64,000 nucleotides of DNA, taken from the NCBI RefSeq assembly GCF_004005815.1, contig NZ_SACK01000001.1, forward strand, positions 434,001 to 498,000, in the 5' to 3' direction. The position numbers and the translations under genes are program-made. The notes beneath the pieces were generated by a model. It saw only the letters and a program-made list of their open reading frames with translations. It searched no databases and was not told the origin of the DNA. This document shows positions 8,064 to 17,955 of this stretch, piece by piece (the stretch's first letter is position 1; the number at the start of each line of letters is the position of its first letter). The stretch comes from Mucilaginibacter limnophilus. Its GTDB lineage: Bacteria; Bacteroidota; Bacteroidia; Sphingobacteriales; Sphingobacteriaceae.

Positions 8064-10424
8064 ATGTTCAAAAATTACCTTAAAATAGCCTGGCGTAACC
8101 TGTTAAAAAACAAAGGTTTCACCTTTATAAACGTTTCCGGTTTAACAATCGGTATGGCCAGCGCCGCCCTTATTTTGTTCTGGATAAACCACGAAGTAGG
8201 TTACGACCAGTTCCACGAAAAAAAAGACCGCCTGTACACTATGTACAATAAGGCCGTGTTTGACGGGCAACTGTGGTGCTGGAACACTACGCCAAAAATA
8301 ATGGCTAAAACTTTAAGGGATTATCCGCAGGTTGAGGAAGCTACGCATACCACCAACTGCTTTTTTTTATTTAATGTAGGCGAAAAAAAGCTGAATGTAT
8401 CAGGGATGTTTACCGATTCGGGCTTTTTAAAGATGTTTACTTTCCCTGCGCTTAAAGGTAATCCCAACACCGCTTTAAACGACATCTATTCAATTGTAGT
8501 AACACAAAAGCTGGCAAAAAAGCTTTTTGGCACTGAGGACGCACTTGGTAAAACTATCCGTTTAGACAGCGTTGACAATTTCAGGGTAACGGCAGTATTG
8601 AAAGACATACCTGATAACAGCCGGTTTAAGTTTGAGTACCTGCTGCCATGGCAGTACATGAAAAAGATCGGCCAGGATGACGAATACTGGGGTAACAATT
8701 CGGTTCAAACTTATGCCTTGTTAAAAGCTGGTGTTACCGAAGCGGCTGCGAATAAACAGATAAAAGACATTACCAGATCACACTCAGATCAAAAGGAAAC
8801 AGATGTTTTTTTGCATCCGATAAAAAAGTGGCGCTTGTATTCAAAGTTTGAAAATGGGATAAATACCGGCGGACGTATTACCACCATTAGAGTTTTTGGC
8901 GTGATTGCCATTTTTATACTGGTTATCGCCTGTATCAACTTCATGAACCTTAGCACTGCCCGTAGTGAAAAACGCGCTAAAGAGGTTGGTATCCGTAAGG
9001 TATCAGGTGCGCCAAGAGGCTTTTTAATAGGTCAGTTTTTAGCTGAATCAATAATGATTTCGCTGATTGCAGGCATACTGGCGCTGATAATTGTATATGT
9101 TAGTTTGCCGGCTTTCAACCAACTCACCGAAAAGGAATTATTTATACCGTATGCCGATCCGTATTTCTGGCTTGCTTTTTTTGGTTTTGTGATACTCACC
9201 GGTGTTATAGCAGGCAGCTATCCGGCGTTTTATCTGTCATCGTTCAATCCGGTGAAAGTTTTAAAAGGTACCTTTAAGGCGGCAAACGCTTTAGTTACTC
9301 CGCGTAAAGCACTGGTGGTATTTCAATTTATGATTGCTATAGGCCTTATTATTTGTACCATCATCATAAAAAACCAGTTAAAGCACGCGCAGGACAGAGA
9401 TACCGGTTATAAAAAAGATAACCTGGTGTACACCTTTATTTCCGGTGAAATTGACAAGCATTACAAGTTAATACGCGAAGAGCTGATAAGCAGCGGAGCG
9501 GCTGTATCAGTAACCAAAACCAGCGCGCCCATTACCCAGGGCTGGAGCGACAGCTGGGGGTACGACTGGCAGGGAAAAGACCCTAATGCCAAGATTGACC
9601 TAAACGTATTTAATGTTGACGGCGACTTTACCAAAACCATGGGTTTGAAGATTGTTGCCGGTCGGGACATTGATGTAAAAAACTTCCCGACTGATACTTC
9701 CGCTGTACTCCTTAATGAAGCATCTGTGAAAACCATGGGTTTTAAAGATCCGATAGGCCAAATAATTACACAAGACGGTGGAAACCGCAAATGGACCGTA
9801 GTTGGTGTGGTAAAAGATTTTATTCTGCAATCGCCTTATGAGCCTGTTAAAGGTATGATTATTCAAGGGCCGCGCATGTGGTTCAACGTTATTCACTATA
9901 AGCTTAACCCGGCAAATACAACTTCAAAAAACCTAAAACTGGCTGAGGCTGTATTTAAAAAATACAATCCGGATTATCCGTTCGACTATAAATTTATTGA
10001 CGAAGACTATGCTACCAAGTTTGCCGATGAACAGCGTACTGGCACACTTGCAACACTGTTTGCCGGGTTGACCATATTTATATCGTGCCTTGGCTTATTT
10101 GGCTTAGCTACCTATATGGCACAAAACCGTGTTAAAGAAATTGGCGTGCGCAAAGTGCTTGGCGCATCAGTAGGGCGGATAACAGCGCTGCTTTCAGCCG
10201 ACTTTTTGAAACTGGTGATTATATCGTTTGCTATAGCGGCACCGTTGGCTTGGTATTTTATGAAAGAATATTGGTTAAACACCTATACATATCGTATCGA
10301 CATAAGTATTTGGGTATTTATAATCTCAGGATTATTAACCATAGCAATAGCGTTACTAACCATCAGCTTTCAAACAATTAAAGCGGCAATTGCTAATCCG
10401 GTTAAAAGTTTAAGAAGCGAGTAG
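8064..10424 (+). CDS. MacB/FtsX-type ABC permease 1 of 7
   Basis: Inner-membrane permease of 786 residues in the two-fold repeat form common in Bacteroidota: TM1 (~17-41), a MacB periplasmic domain, three TM helices with a first FtsX core (FMNLSTARS-x5-KEVGIRKVSGA, ~295-315), a second periplasmic domain, and a final FtsX core (RVKEIGVRKVLGAS) before three TM helices. It ends in NPVKSLRSE like all seven paralogues. MacB-type proteins are mechanotransmitters that drive periplasmic substrate through a TolC channel rather than moving it across the membrane. It directly follows the intact ATPase gene. The substrate is not deducible. Confidence 0.92.
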   Translation: MFKNYLKIAWRNLLKNKGFTFINVSGLTIGMASAALILFWINHEVGYDQFHEKKDRLYTMYNKAVFDGQLWCWNTTPKIMAKTLRDYPQVEEATHTTNCFFLFNVGEKKLNVSGMFTDSGFLKMFTFPALKGNPNTALNDIYSIVVTQKLAKKLFGTEDALGKTIRLDSVDNFRVTAVLKDIPDNSRFKFEYLLPWQYMKKIGQDDEYWGNNSVQTYALLKAGVTEAAANKQIKDITRSHSDQKETDVFLHPIKKWRLYSKFENGINTGGRITTIRVFGVIAIFILVIACINFMNLSTARSEKRAKEVGIRKVSGAPRGFLIGQFLAESIMISLIAGILALIIVYVSLPAFNQLTEKELFIPYADPYFWLAFFGFVILTGVIAGSYPAFYLSSFNPVKVLKGTFKAANALVTPRKALVVFQFMIAIGLIICTIIIKNQLKHAQDRDTGYKKDNLVYTFISGEIDKHYKLIREELISSGAAVSVTKTSAPITQGWSDSWGYDWQGKDPNAKIDLNVFNVDGDFTKTMGLKIVAGRDIDVKNFPTDTSAVLLNEASVKTMGFKDPIGQIITQDGGNRKWTVVGVVKDFILQSPYEPVKGMIIQGPRMWFNVIHYKLNPANTTSKNLKLAEAVFKKYNPDYPFDYKFIDEDYATKFADEQRTGTLATLFAGLTIFISCLGLFGLATYMAQNRVKEIGVRKVLGASVGRITALLSADFLKLVIISFAIAAPLAWYFMKEYWLNTYTYRIDISIWVFIISGLLTIAIALLTISFQTIKAAIANPVKSLRSE

Positions 10425-10426
10425 TT

Positions 10427-10520
10427 GGACGATAGACCATGGACGATGGTCCATAGCTATGGCTAAATAAAAAGTAAAAGAAATCCTTCTATGGTCTATT
10501 AACTATGAACCATGGACTAA
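10427..10520. repeat. CCATGG-type intergenic inverted repeat, copy 2
   Basis: Block with GACCATGGAC near its left side and CCATGGACT near its right; the halves are partly complementary around an A-rich centre. It ends 11 nt before the chosen start of permease 2 (10532). Confidence 0.65.
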
Positions 10521-10531
10521 ACGAAGTTATC

Positions 10532-12964
10532 ATGATCAGGAATTACATAAAATCGGCGTATCGCAGCCTGAAGAAGAATACCGGCTTCACCGCGATCAAT
10601 ATCATGGGGTTGGCCCTAGGCCTTGCCGCGTGCCTGCTTATTGTTTTTTATGTGATAGACGAGCTTAGCTATGATAGGTACAACGAAAAGGCAGGCAGGA
10701 TATACCGCGTAAACGAAGATCTTAAGCTTGGCGAGAATAAGTTGCAATATGCTGTGTGTATGGCGCCGCTGGCGCAAACGCTTAAAAATGATTTCCCGGA
10801 AGTTGAAAATGCTGTCAGGCTTAAAAAGGCAGGCAGCATCCATATAAAAAAGGGTACCGAAAAAATCAGGGAAGATTACATCGGCTTTGCCGATCCATCG
10901 GTATTTGACGTGTTTACGCTGCCTGTACTGTTTGGTGATGTAAAAACCGCTTTGGTTGAACCTAATAGCATTGTGCTTACCGAAAGCATGGCTAAGAAAT
11001 ACTTCGGTAAAACTGACGTGGTTGGCGAAAGCCTGCTGTTTGACGACCGTGAGACCATGAAGGTAACCGGTGTGATAAAGGACATACCGCAGCAGTCGCA
11101 CTTCAGGTTTGATTTCCTGGTATCGATGTCGAGCCTGGCCGACAGCCGTTCGCCTGAATGGCTACGCAGCGAGTATAATACCTATGTGCTGTTCAGAAAA
11201 GGCGCCGACCCGAAGAAGCTTGAAGCCGCCTTCCCTCAGCTTTTACGCAAGTACAGCGGCGGCCAGATGCAAAGCGAACTGAAAAAAAGCTATGATGAGT
11301 TTGAAAAAGGCGGAAGCTACTTCAGGCTGAACCTGATACCGCTTACTGATATTCACCTGCACAGTAAAATGATTGGCGAACTTAGCGCCGCAGGTACTGT
11401 GGAGTATATTTACATCCTGTCGGGTATTGCACTGTTTATTCTTATCATCGCCTGTATAAACTTCATGAACCTGAGTACTGCCCGTTCATCAAACCGTGCA
11501 CGCGAAGTAGGGGTGCGCAAGGTGCTTGGCTCGGCGCGTAAAAACCTGATAGCGCAATTTCTAACGGAATCAATACTGGTAACATTTGCTGCTACGCTTA
11601 TCGCAATGGCCATTGTAGTACTTGTATTGCCGGGCTTCAATGTTTTGGCAGGTAAAGAGTTGTCTATCAGTTTGCAGTCGTTAAAGTGGATTGTGCCGAT
11701 GCTGCTGATGGTGGCACTGGTAGTGGGCGCATTGGCTGGATCATATCCCGCGTTCTTCCTGTCGGCTTTTCAACCTGTAAGTGTGCTTAAAGGTTCGCTA
11801 TCAGCAGGTTTTAAAAGCAGCAGACTGCGTAGCTTTTTGGTGGTGTTCCAGTTCTCTATATCGATCTTCCTGATCATTGGCACATTGGTGGTTTACCAGC
11901 AGCTTAATTACATACAAACCAAAAATCTGGGGTATAACCGCAACCAGGTGCTGGTGATAAACAATTCCTTTGAAATAGGCAACGGGGATAAGGTAAAGCT
12001 GCTTAAGCAGCAAATAGCGGCCTTACCGGGTATCGAAAACGCCACCATGAGCGGTTATCTGCCTACTTCGCAATGGCGCAACATGGGTATTTATTATAAA
12101 GATGCCGTACCCGATCAAAGCCGCGCCATTTTTCCGCAGGTATGGCGTGTTGATGCCGACTACATAAAAACACTCGGCATGCAACTGGTACAGGGGCGCA
12201 ATTTTTCAAAGGATATGCCTACCGATACCGCCTCACTGATCATCAATGAAGCGGCTGCTAAATTTCTGGGTTTTAAAAATCCGGTTAACCAAACACTGTA
12301 TCACAGCAAAGATTACCAAACGCACGGTGAGGTTTCACCTTATAAAATCATCGGGGTAGTGAAAGACTTTCACTTTAACTCGATGCGAGAAACCATAGCG
12401 CCAATGATGATGGTTTTAGGCGAAGACTGGGGCCGGGTGAGCGCACGTGTAAGCACTGCCAATATCAATAATACGCTCGATCAGGTAAAAAAAGTATGGA
12501 GCGGCATTTCACCCGACATCAAGATCGATTACTCGTTTATGGATGCTGAGTTTGATGCCATATACCGCAGCGAACAACAAATAGGACAGATATTCATTGT
12601 GTTTACATCACTGGCTATCATTATAGCTTGCCTTGGATTGTTTGGTCTTGCCGCTTATGCAGCCGAACAGCGTACAAAAGAGATAGGCATACGCAAGGTG
12701 CTAGGTGCAAGCGTATCAACCATTGTAAACCTGCTTTCAAAAGACTTTTTAAAACTGGTGCTGCTGGCCATATTGATATCATCGCCAATAGCGTGGTATT
12801 CAATGCATAGGTGGCTGCAAAATTATGCTTACCGCATTAATATCGGCTGGTGGGTGTTTGCCGCCGCCGGAATTGCCGGTATAGTTGTGGCGCTGTTAAC
12901 CATAAGTTTTCAGTCAATCAAAGCGGCATTGGCTAACCCGGTAAAGAGTTTAAGAAGTGAATAA
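10532..12964 (+). CDS. MacB/FtsX-type ABC permease 2 of 7
   Basis: Paralogue of 810 residues from ATG 10532. The in-frame ATG at 10505 lies inside the intergenic repeat, and all other copies begin with M(I/L/F)(R/K)NY-like residues, so 10532 is preferred. First FtsX core: FMNLSTARSSNRAREVGVRKVLGSA; second: RTKEIGIRKVLGAS. By eye its N-terminal third is closest to permease 7: both share ELxYDRYNEKAGRIYR and ARSSNRAREVGVRKVLGS. The pair may therefore stem from a later duplication than the rest. Topology is as in permease 1. It is followed after only 25 nt by permease 3, so these two are probably co-transcribed. Confidence 0.92.
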   Translation: MIRNYIKSAYRSLKKNTGFTAINIMGLALGLAACLLIVFYVIDELSYDRYNEKAGRIYRVNEDLKLGENKLQYAVCMAPLAQTLKNDFPEVENAVRLKKAGSIHIKKGTEKIREDYIGFADPSVFDVFTLPVLFGDVKTALVEPNSIVLTESMAKKYFGKTDVVGESLLFDDRETMKVTGVIKDIPQQSHFRFDFLVSMSSLADSRSPEWLRSEYNTYVLFRKGADPKKLEAAFPQLLRKYSGGQMQSELKKSYDEFEKGGSYFRLNLIPLTDIHLHSKMIGELSAAGTVEYIYILSGIALFILIIACINFMNLSTARSSNRAREVGVRKVLGSARKNLIAQFLTESILVTFAATLIAMAIVVLVLPGFNVLAGKELSISLQSLKWIVPMLLMVALVVGALAGSYPAFFLSAFQPVSVLKGSLSAGFKSSRLRSFLVVFQFSISIFLIIGTLVVYQQLNYIQTKNLGYNRNQVLVINNSFEIGNGDKVKLLKQQIAALPGIENATMSGYLPTSQWRNMGIYYKDAVPDQSRAIFPQVWRVDADYIKTLGMQLVQGRNFSKDMPTDTASLIINEAAAKFLGFKNPVNQTLYHSKDYQTHGEVSPYKIIGVVKDFHFNSMRETIAPMMMVLGEDWGRVSARVSTANINNTLDQVKKVWSGISPDIKIDYSFMDAEFDAIYRSEQQIGQIFIVFTSLAIIIACLGLFGLAAYAAEQRTKEIGIRKVLGASVSTIVNLLSKDFLKLVLLAILISSPIAWYSMHRWLQNYAYRINIGWWVFAAAGIAGIVVALLTISFQSIKAALANPVKSLRSE

Positions 12965-12989
12965 TTAAATCAGATAATAAAATATTAAA

Positions 12990-15419
12990 ATGTTCATCAG
13001 CAACTTATTAATTACCCTGCGCAGCCTGCGAAAAAACAAGGTTTACTCCCTGATAAATATTGTGGGTTTAAGTGCCGGACTGGCCGCATGCCTTTTGGTG
13101 GCAGCCATTGTTATTGATGAACTATCGTACGACAAACAATGGACAAAGGCCGACCGGATTTACCGTACCATATCAGTAAACAACAGGGTTAAAGGAAGTG
13201 ACCGTTTTCCGCTGACATTTACCGGGCTTGGTCCGTCACTTAAAAAGGATTTCCCGGAGGTGGAAGATTACTGCCGCATGTCGGTAATAGGCGACAGGCT
13301 TAAAATAGGTGCTAACAGCGATGGGGTAGCGGTTAAAAACCTTATGGCCGAGGCTTCTGTATGGAACTTTCTTGATTTTAAGGTGACTGAAGGTAACCCT
13401 AAAAAGTATATTGAGGGCTATGCTAATTTAATCATCACCGAAAAATTTAAACAGGAACACTTTAAAGGACAGGATCCGGTAGGTAAGATATATTATACTA
13501 TTCCGGAATGGGGCAGTCCGCAGCAATACCTGGTAACCGGGGTTGTAAAAGAGCTGCCTTTGAATACCCATTTGCGTGCTGATGTAATATCGATTACTAA
13601 ATATCGTCCAACTGACGACGAACTGGCCAAAGAAGAATACGGAACTTTCAGCACCCAGTACCTGCTGTTAAAGCCCGGTACTGATGTGAATAAATTTACT
13701 GCTAAAGTAAATAACTGGTACACAAAATTTACCGCGCCAAACAAGCCGGGGTACAGTTATCTGTTTCAACCTTTTAAGGATGTGTACCTGAAGTCAGACT
13801 TTTCTGAAGCGCAGCCTGTGCATGGCAGCATGCGCAATATCTATATATTTAGCGCGGTAGCGGTGTTACTACTGGTTATTGCGTGTTTTAACTTCATGAC
13901 GCTTACAACCTCACGGGTGTTCAGTCGTATGCAGGAAACAGGAGTACGTAAAGTACTTGGCGCAAGCAAACGCCAACTTATCATTCGGTACATCACCGAA
14001 TCGGTATTGTTCTTCTGCCTGGCGTTTGTGCTGGCAGGGTTGCTGTACAAGGTTTTTGTGCCTTACATTGAAACCTATATGGGGCACCAATTGGTGTTCA
14101 GCGCTTATAATGCGTCGTTTATTGTAGCGGCAATTATAGCGGTTTTAGCTGTAAGCATACTTACAGGTATTTACCCGGCATGGTACCTTTCGCAGCCGCA
14201 GCCCATCACCATTTTGCGCAATCAGCTGCCATCAGGCTCTCAGCTTAACTGGCTCAAAAAAACGCTCGTTGTTGGGCAGTTTGTTATTTCTATAGGTATT
14301 ATCATTGCCACGCTAGTGGTACACTATCAGCTGAATTATATCAGTAAGATTGATCTGGGGTTCGATAAAAATAACCTCGTAAAGCTGGAATACAGCTCAT
14401 GGGGTAACAGCGGCGAAAGATTTAAACAGCAGCTTAAACAACTGCCGGGCATTGAAAGCGTAAGCATAACTTCATGGTCGCCGGGAATTGGGGCGGTCAA
14501 CATGTCGACAGAAATTCCTGTGCCGGGGCAAACAGCTAAAATTGTAGTTAATCACATGCGAGGCGATGCCGACCTTCCAGCGGTGTTAAAAGTTAAGCTA
14601 AAAAGTGGCCGGGTGTTCAGTCCTGATCTGCGAACTGATAACATCAACGGCGATTCGTTAAATCAATTACAGTTGGATGGAGTAAAAGGCAAGATACGCG
14701 ACTCGGTATTGAATAGCCGGCCTGTTATTGTTACCGAATATACAGCAAAATTGCTAAACGTAAAGCTGAACGAAAAAGCTAAATCGGTAGAAGGTATACC
14801 TGTTGGCATAATCAGTGACTTTCATAATGAATCGCTGCACTTCGGTATGAAGCCTTGTGTTATAGATGCTGATAAATCAAACAATGGCTATATACTGATA
14901 CGGTTGAAACCAAATCATCCGGCAAACTCCCTAACTGCTATAAACACGCTTTTAAAAAGCATTTATCCCGACAAGCCATTTTTATACGAATGGGTAGGTG
15001 ATGTTATAGACGCCCAGTATAAAAACGAGGCAAAGTTGAAGCAATTGTTCTTTTGCTTCAGTATGCTGATTGTATTTCTGTCGTGCCTGGGTTTGTTCGG
15101 GTTGATCACTTTTAATATACAGCAACGCGTTAAAGAAATAGGAATACGCAAAGTACTTGGCGCTTCGGTAGCCGGTATAGCAACCATGTTGTCAACTGAT
15201 TTTGTAAAGCTGGTGATATTGGCGCTGGCAATCGCGGCACCGCTTGCAGGGTATCTGATGACGCAATGGCTGCAGGATTTTGCATACCGCATTACCCTCA
15301 ACTGGTGGATTTTCGGTTTAGCCGGGCTGATAGCTATACTGATAGCTGTGATAACCATAAGCTTTCAGGCGATAAAAGCGGCACTGGCAAATCCGGTGAA
15401 AAGCTTGAGAAGCGAATAG
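12990..15419 (+). CDS. MacB/FtsX-type ABC permease 3 of 7 (divergent first core)
   Basis: 809 residues. This is one of the more divergent copies: the first FtsX core reads FMTLTTSRVFSRMQETGVRKVLGAS, with QETG where the others have KEVG or REVG, and the preceding ACINF is ACFNF. The second core (RVKEIGIRKVLGAS) is conventional. The second periplasmic domain (~480-660) carries an insertion-like stretch rich in Asp/Asn (RTDNINGDSLNQLQLDG). It ends NPVKSLRSE. There is no palindromic block in front of it, only a 25-nt AT-rich gap. The differences suggest a specialised substrate or partner position. Confidence 0.9.
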   Translation: MFISNLLITLRSLRKNKVYSLINIVGLSAGLAACLLVAAIVIDELSYDKQWTKADRIYRTISVNNRVKGSDRFPLTFTGLGPSLKKDFPEVEDYCRMSVIGDRLKIGANSDGVAVKNLMAEASVWNFLDFKVTEGNPKKYIEGYANLIITEKFKQEHFKGQDPVGKIYYTIPEWGSPQQYLVTGVVKELPLNTHLRADVISITKYRPTDDELAKEEYGTFSTQYLLLKPGTDVNKFTAKVNNWYTKFTAPNKPGYSYLFQPFKDVYLKSDFSEAQPVHGSMRNIYIFSAVAVLLLVIACFNFMTLTTSRVFSRMQETGVRKVLGASKRQLIIRYITESVLFFCLAFVLAGLLYKVFVPYIETYMGHQLVFSAYNASFIVAAIIAVLAVSILTGIYPAWYLSQPQPITILRNQLPSGSQLNWLKKTLVVGQFVISIGIIIATLVVHYQLNYISKIDLGFDKNNLVKLEYSSWGNSGERFKQQLKQLPGIESVSITSWSPGIGAVNMSTEIPVPGQTAKIVVNHMRGDADLPAVLKVKLKSGRVFSPDLRTDNINGDSLNQLQLDGVKGKIRDSVLNSRPVIVTEYTAKLLNVKLNEKAKSVEGIPVGIISDFHNESLHFGMKPCVIDADKSNNGYILIRLKPNHPANSLTAINTLLKSIYPDKPFLYEWVGDVIDAQYKNEAKLKQLFFCFSMLIVFLSCLGLFGLITFNIQQRVKEIGIRKVLGASVAGIATMLSTDFVKLVILALAIAAPLAGYLMTQWLQDFAYRITLNWWIFGLAGLIAILIAVITISFQAIKAALANPVKSLRSE

Positions 15420-15477
15420 TGAGGAGTGAGTAGCACAAATGACAAATGACTAATGACAACAACAAAATAGTAAGATT

Positions 15478-17853
15478 ATGTTAAAGAATTTCATCACAAT
15501 AGCCTGGCGCAACCTGTATAAAAAGAAACTGTTCTCGTTCATCCATATCATCGGGCTTACCATTGGTATAACGGTGTGTATGATGATATTTCTGTATATC
15601 ATGAATGAGTTTAGTGTCGACAGGTTTCATAAGCAAGGAGACAATATTTACAGGGTAATGCGCCGCTTTGATGTAAACAAAAACATGGTGCCTTACCTGG
15701 CGGGTACTTATGGGCCAGCGTTGTTGAACGATTATCCGAAGGAAATAAAGCAAGCGGTACGGGTGTGCCCTACACACGGTTTGGTGCAAACAGCTGATAA
15801 AAAGTCGTTCAATGAGAAAAAGCTTTACGTAGCCGACGCCGACTTTTTTACGCTATTTACTTTCCCGCTGATAAAAGGTGATCCTAAAACGGTTTTAAAA
15901 CAACCCAACAGTGTGGTGATAAGCCAGGCCACCGCCAAAAAATATTTTGGCAACGATGATCCTATCGGCAAGGTTATCGAGATTGATCAACTGTACCAGT
16001 TGAAGGTAACCGGTGTTTCCAAAAATGTGCCGTCGAACTCGCACCTCGACTTTGACCTTGTAATGCCCATTTCCAACTTTGAGCATTATGATTGGTTCAA
16101 GGTATGGGTAAATAATAATCTGTTTGTTTACGTGCGCATTGATAACCCTGCGACAGCTGCCGCGCTTGAAAAGCAGTTCCCGGCATTTATGCAGAAATAT
16201 ATGGGTGCTGATATGGAAAAAATGGGGGTGAAGTTCGACCTGCATTTGCGTCCGCTTAAAGAAATTTATTTTGAACCTTCATCAGAGTTTGACAACGTTC
16301 GCCACGGTGACCAGTCGGTTGTATATATTTTCCTGTCGATAGCTATTTTGATACTCGTTATTGCATGTATTAACTTCATGAACCTGTCAACCATCCGTGC
16401 GGTTGAACGCTCAAAAGAAGTAGGCATGCGCAAGGTGATGGGCGCGCTGCGCAATCATTTGATCTGGCAATTTATCGGCGAATCAGTTTTGCTTACGCTG
16501 ATCTCATGCGTATTAGCCATCGGCCTGTTGCTGTTGGCTATGCCGTGGTACAACCAACTGCTTGGATACGAGCTTACCGTTTCATGGAATGCAGCTCCAA
16601 TCTACCTGTTCCTGGCCGGTGTTATCTTGTTTGTAGGATTTTTAGCAGGTAGTTACCCGGCATTTTTCCTGTCGGCGTTCTCGCCAATACAGGCACTTAA
16701 GGGCAAACTGCAATTAGGTAAAAGCGGTGCATTTTTCAGGCAGGCTTTGGTGGTGGTGCAGTTCTGCATATCGGTATTTTTGATAGTAGGTACCATTGTG
16801 ATCTATAACCAAATGAGCTTTGTAAAAAGCAAGGATTTGGGTTATGATAAGGAACAATCGGTAGTGATACCATTGAACAATAACGACATCTACAACAACA
16901 TGCGGGCGTTTAAAAATGACCTGATGAGCAAAAGCGGTATCCAGTCGGTATCATACATGTCGGGTGAGCCGGGCGGTTTTCATGATATGCATACCTATGA
17001 AGCCGAAGGGCAACGCGATGTATTTAAATCGCGCAGCGAATTTGCTGATTTTGAATATGTAAAAACCTTAGGCCTCAAAATAGTTGCCGGTCGCGATTTC
17101 TCCCCGCAAATGGCTACCGATACCACCGATGCCGTATTGATAAATGAGACTGCCGCCAAAAAACTTGGCTTTACACCTGCCGAAGCCGTGGGTAAATGGA
17201 TAAAAAACAATATGCGCGACAGCACACGCCGCAAAATAGTAGGTGTGGTGAAAGATTTTAACTTTATCTCACTTAAAGAAACCATGGACGCGCTGGTGAT
17301 TTCACCAAGCGACGACAGAAGGGTAGCGGTGATCAAATTGAAACCGGGCAATGTATCATCAGGCCTGGCTGCAATTAAAGAAGCCTACGCGCGTGTAGCA
17401 CCGGCTTACCCGCTTGAGTACACTTTCCTCGATCAGAAATTTGATACCCTGTACAAAAACGATCTGCGCCAGCAGACCATCCTGAGCGTATTTTCAGGAC
17501 TTGCCATATTTATTGCCTGTTTGGGCTTGTTCGGGCTGGCTTCATTTACGGCTGCCAAACGTACCAAAGAGATAGGCGTACGCAAAGTACTTGGCTCATC
17601 TGTACAAAACATATTGCTGCTGCTTTCAAAAGACATGCTGAAGCCGGTAGCTGTGGCAACAATTATAGCCATGCCGTTCGCTTATTTCAGCATGCAAAAA
17701 TGGCTGCAAAATTTTGCCTACCGCACACCGCTGCACTGGTGGGTGTTTGTGCTGGCGGCTGTAATAACCTTTGCCATAGCGTTATTTACCATCAGCTTCC
17801 AATCGCTTAAAGCGGCGATTGCTAACCCGGTGAAAAGTTTAAGAAGTGAGTGA
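15478..17853 (+). CDS. MacB/FtsX-type ABC permease 4 of 7
   Basis: 791 residues. TM1 (~18-40) is followed by the first periplasmic domain, then FtsX core 1 (FMNLSTIRAVERSKEVGMRKVMGAL), the second periplasmic domain, and core 2 (RTKEIGVRKVLGSS). Upstream, a short run of TGACAAATGACTAATGAC words replaces the CCATGG block seen at other junctions. The 59-nt spacer after permease 3 holds no terminator. Substrate unknown. Confidence 0.91.
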   Translation: MLKNFITIAWRNLYKKKLFSFIHIIGLTIGITVCMMIFLYIMNEFSVDRFHKQGDNIYRVMRRFDVNKNMVPYLAGTYGPALLNDYPKEIKQAVRVCPTHGLVQTADKKSFNEKKLYVADADFFTLFTFPLIKGDPKTVLKQPNSVVISQATAKKYFGNDDPIGKVIEIDQLYQLKVTGVSKNVPSNSHLDFDLVMPISNFEHYDWFKVWVNNNLFVYVRIDNPATAAALEKQFPAFMQKYMGADMEKMGVKFDLHLRPLKEIYFEPSSEFDNVRHGDQSVVYIFLSIAILILVIACINFMNLSTIRAVERSKEVGMRKVMGALRNHLIWQFIGESVLLTLISCVLAIGLLLLAMPWYNQLLGYELTVSWNAAPIYLFLAGVILFVGFLAGSYPAFFLSAFSPIQALKGKLQLGKSGAFFRQALVVVQFCISVFLIVGTIVIYNQMSFVKSKDLGYDKEQSVVIPLNNNDIYNNMRAFKNDLMSKSGIQSVSYMSGEPGGFHDMHTYEAEGQRDVFKSRSEFADFEYVKTLGLKIVAGRDFSPQMATDTTDAVLINETAAKKLGFTPAEAVGKWIKNNMRDSTRRKIVGVVKDFNFISLKETMDALVISPSDDRRVAVIKLKPGNVSSGLAAIKEAYARVAPAYPLEYTFLDQKFDTLYKNDLRQQTILSVFSGLAIFIACLGLFGLASFTAAKRTKEIGVRKVLGSSVQNILLLLSKDMLKPVAVATIIAMPFAYFSMQKWLQNFAYRTPLHWWVFVLAAVITFAIALFTISFQSLKAAIANPVKSLRSE

Positions 17854-17860
17854 TTTTTAG

Positions 17861-17940
17861 AGTCCATAGACGATAGTCCATGGTCAATAGAAGTAGAAAT
17901 CAGATAATATCCATGGTCTATCGACTATGGTCCATGGACT
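17861..17940. repeat. CCATGG-type intergenic inverted repeat, copy 3
   Basis: AGTCCAT words on the left and CCATGGTCTATCGACTATGG followed by TCCATGGACT on the right. The right half is almost identical to that in front of permease 7. It ends 15 nt before permease 5. Confidence 0.72.
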
Positions 17941-17955
17941 AAAAACCAACATAAA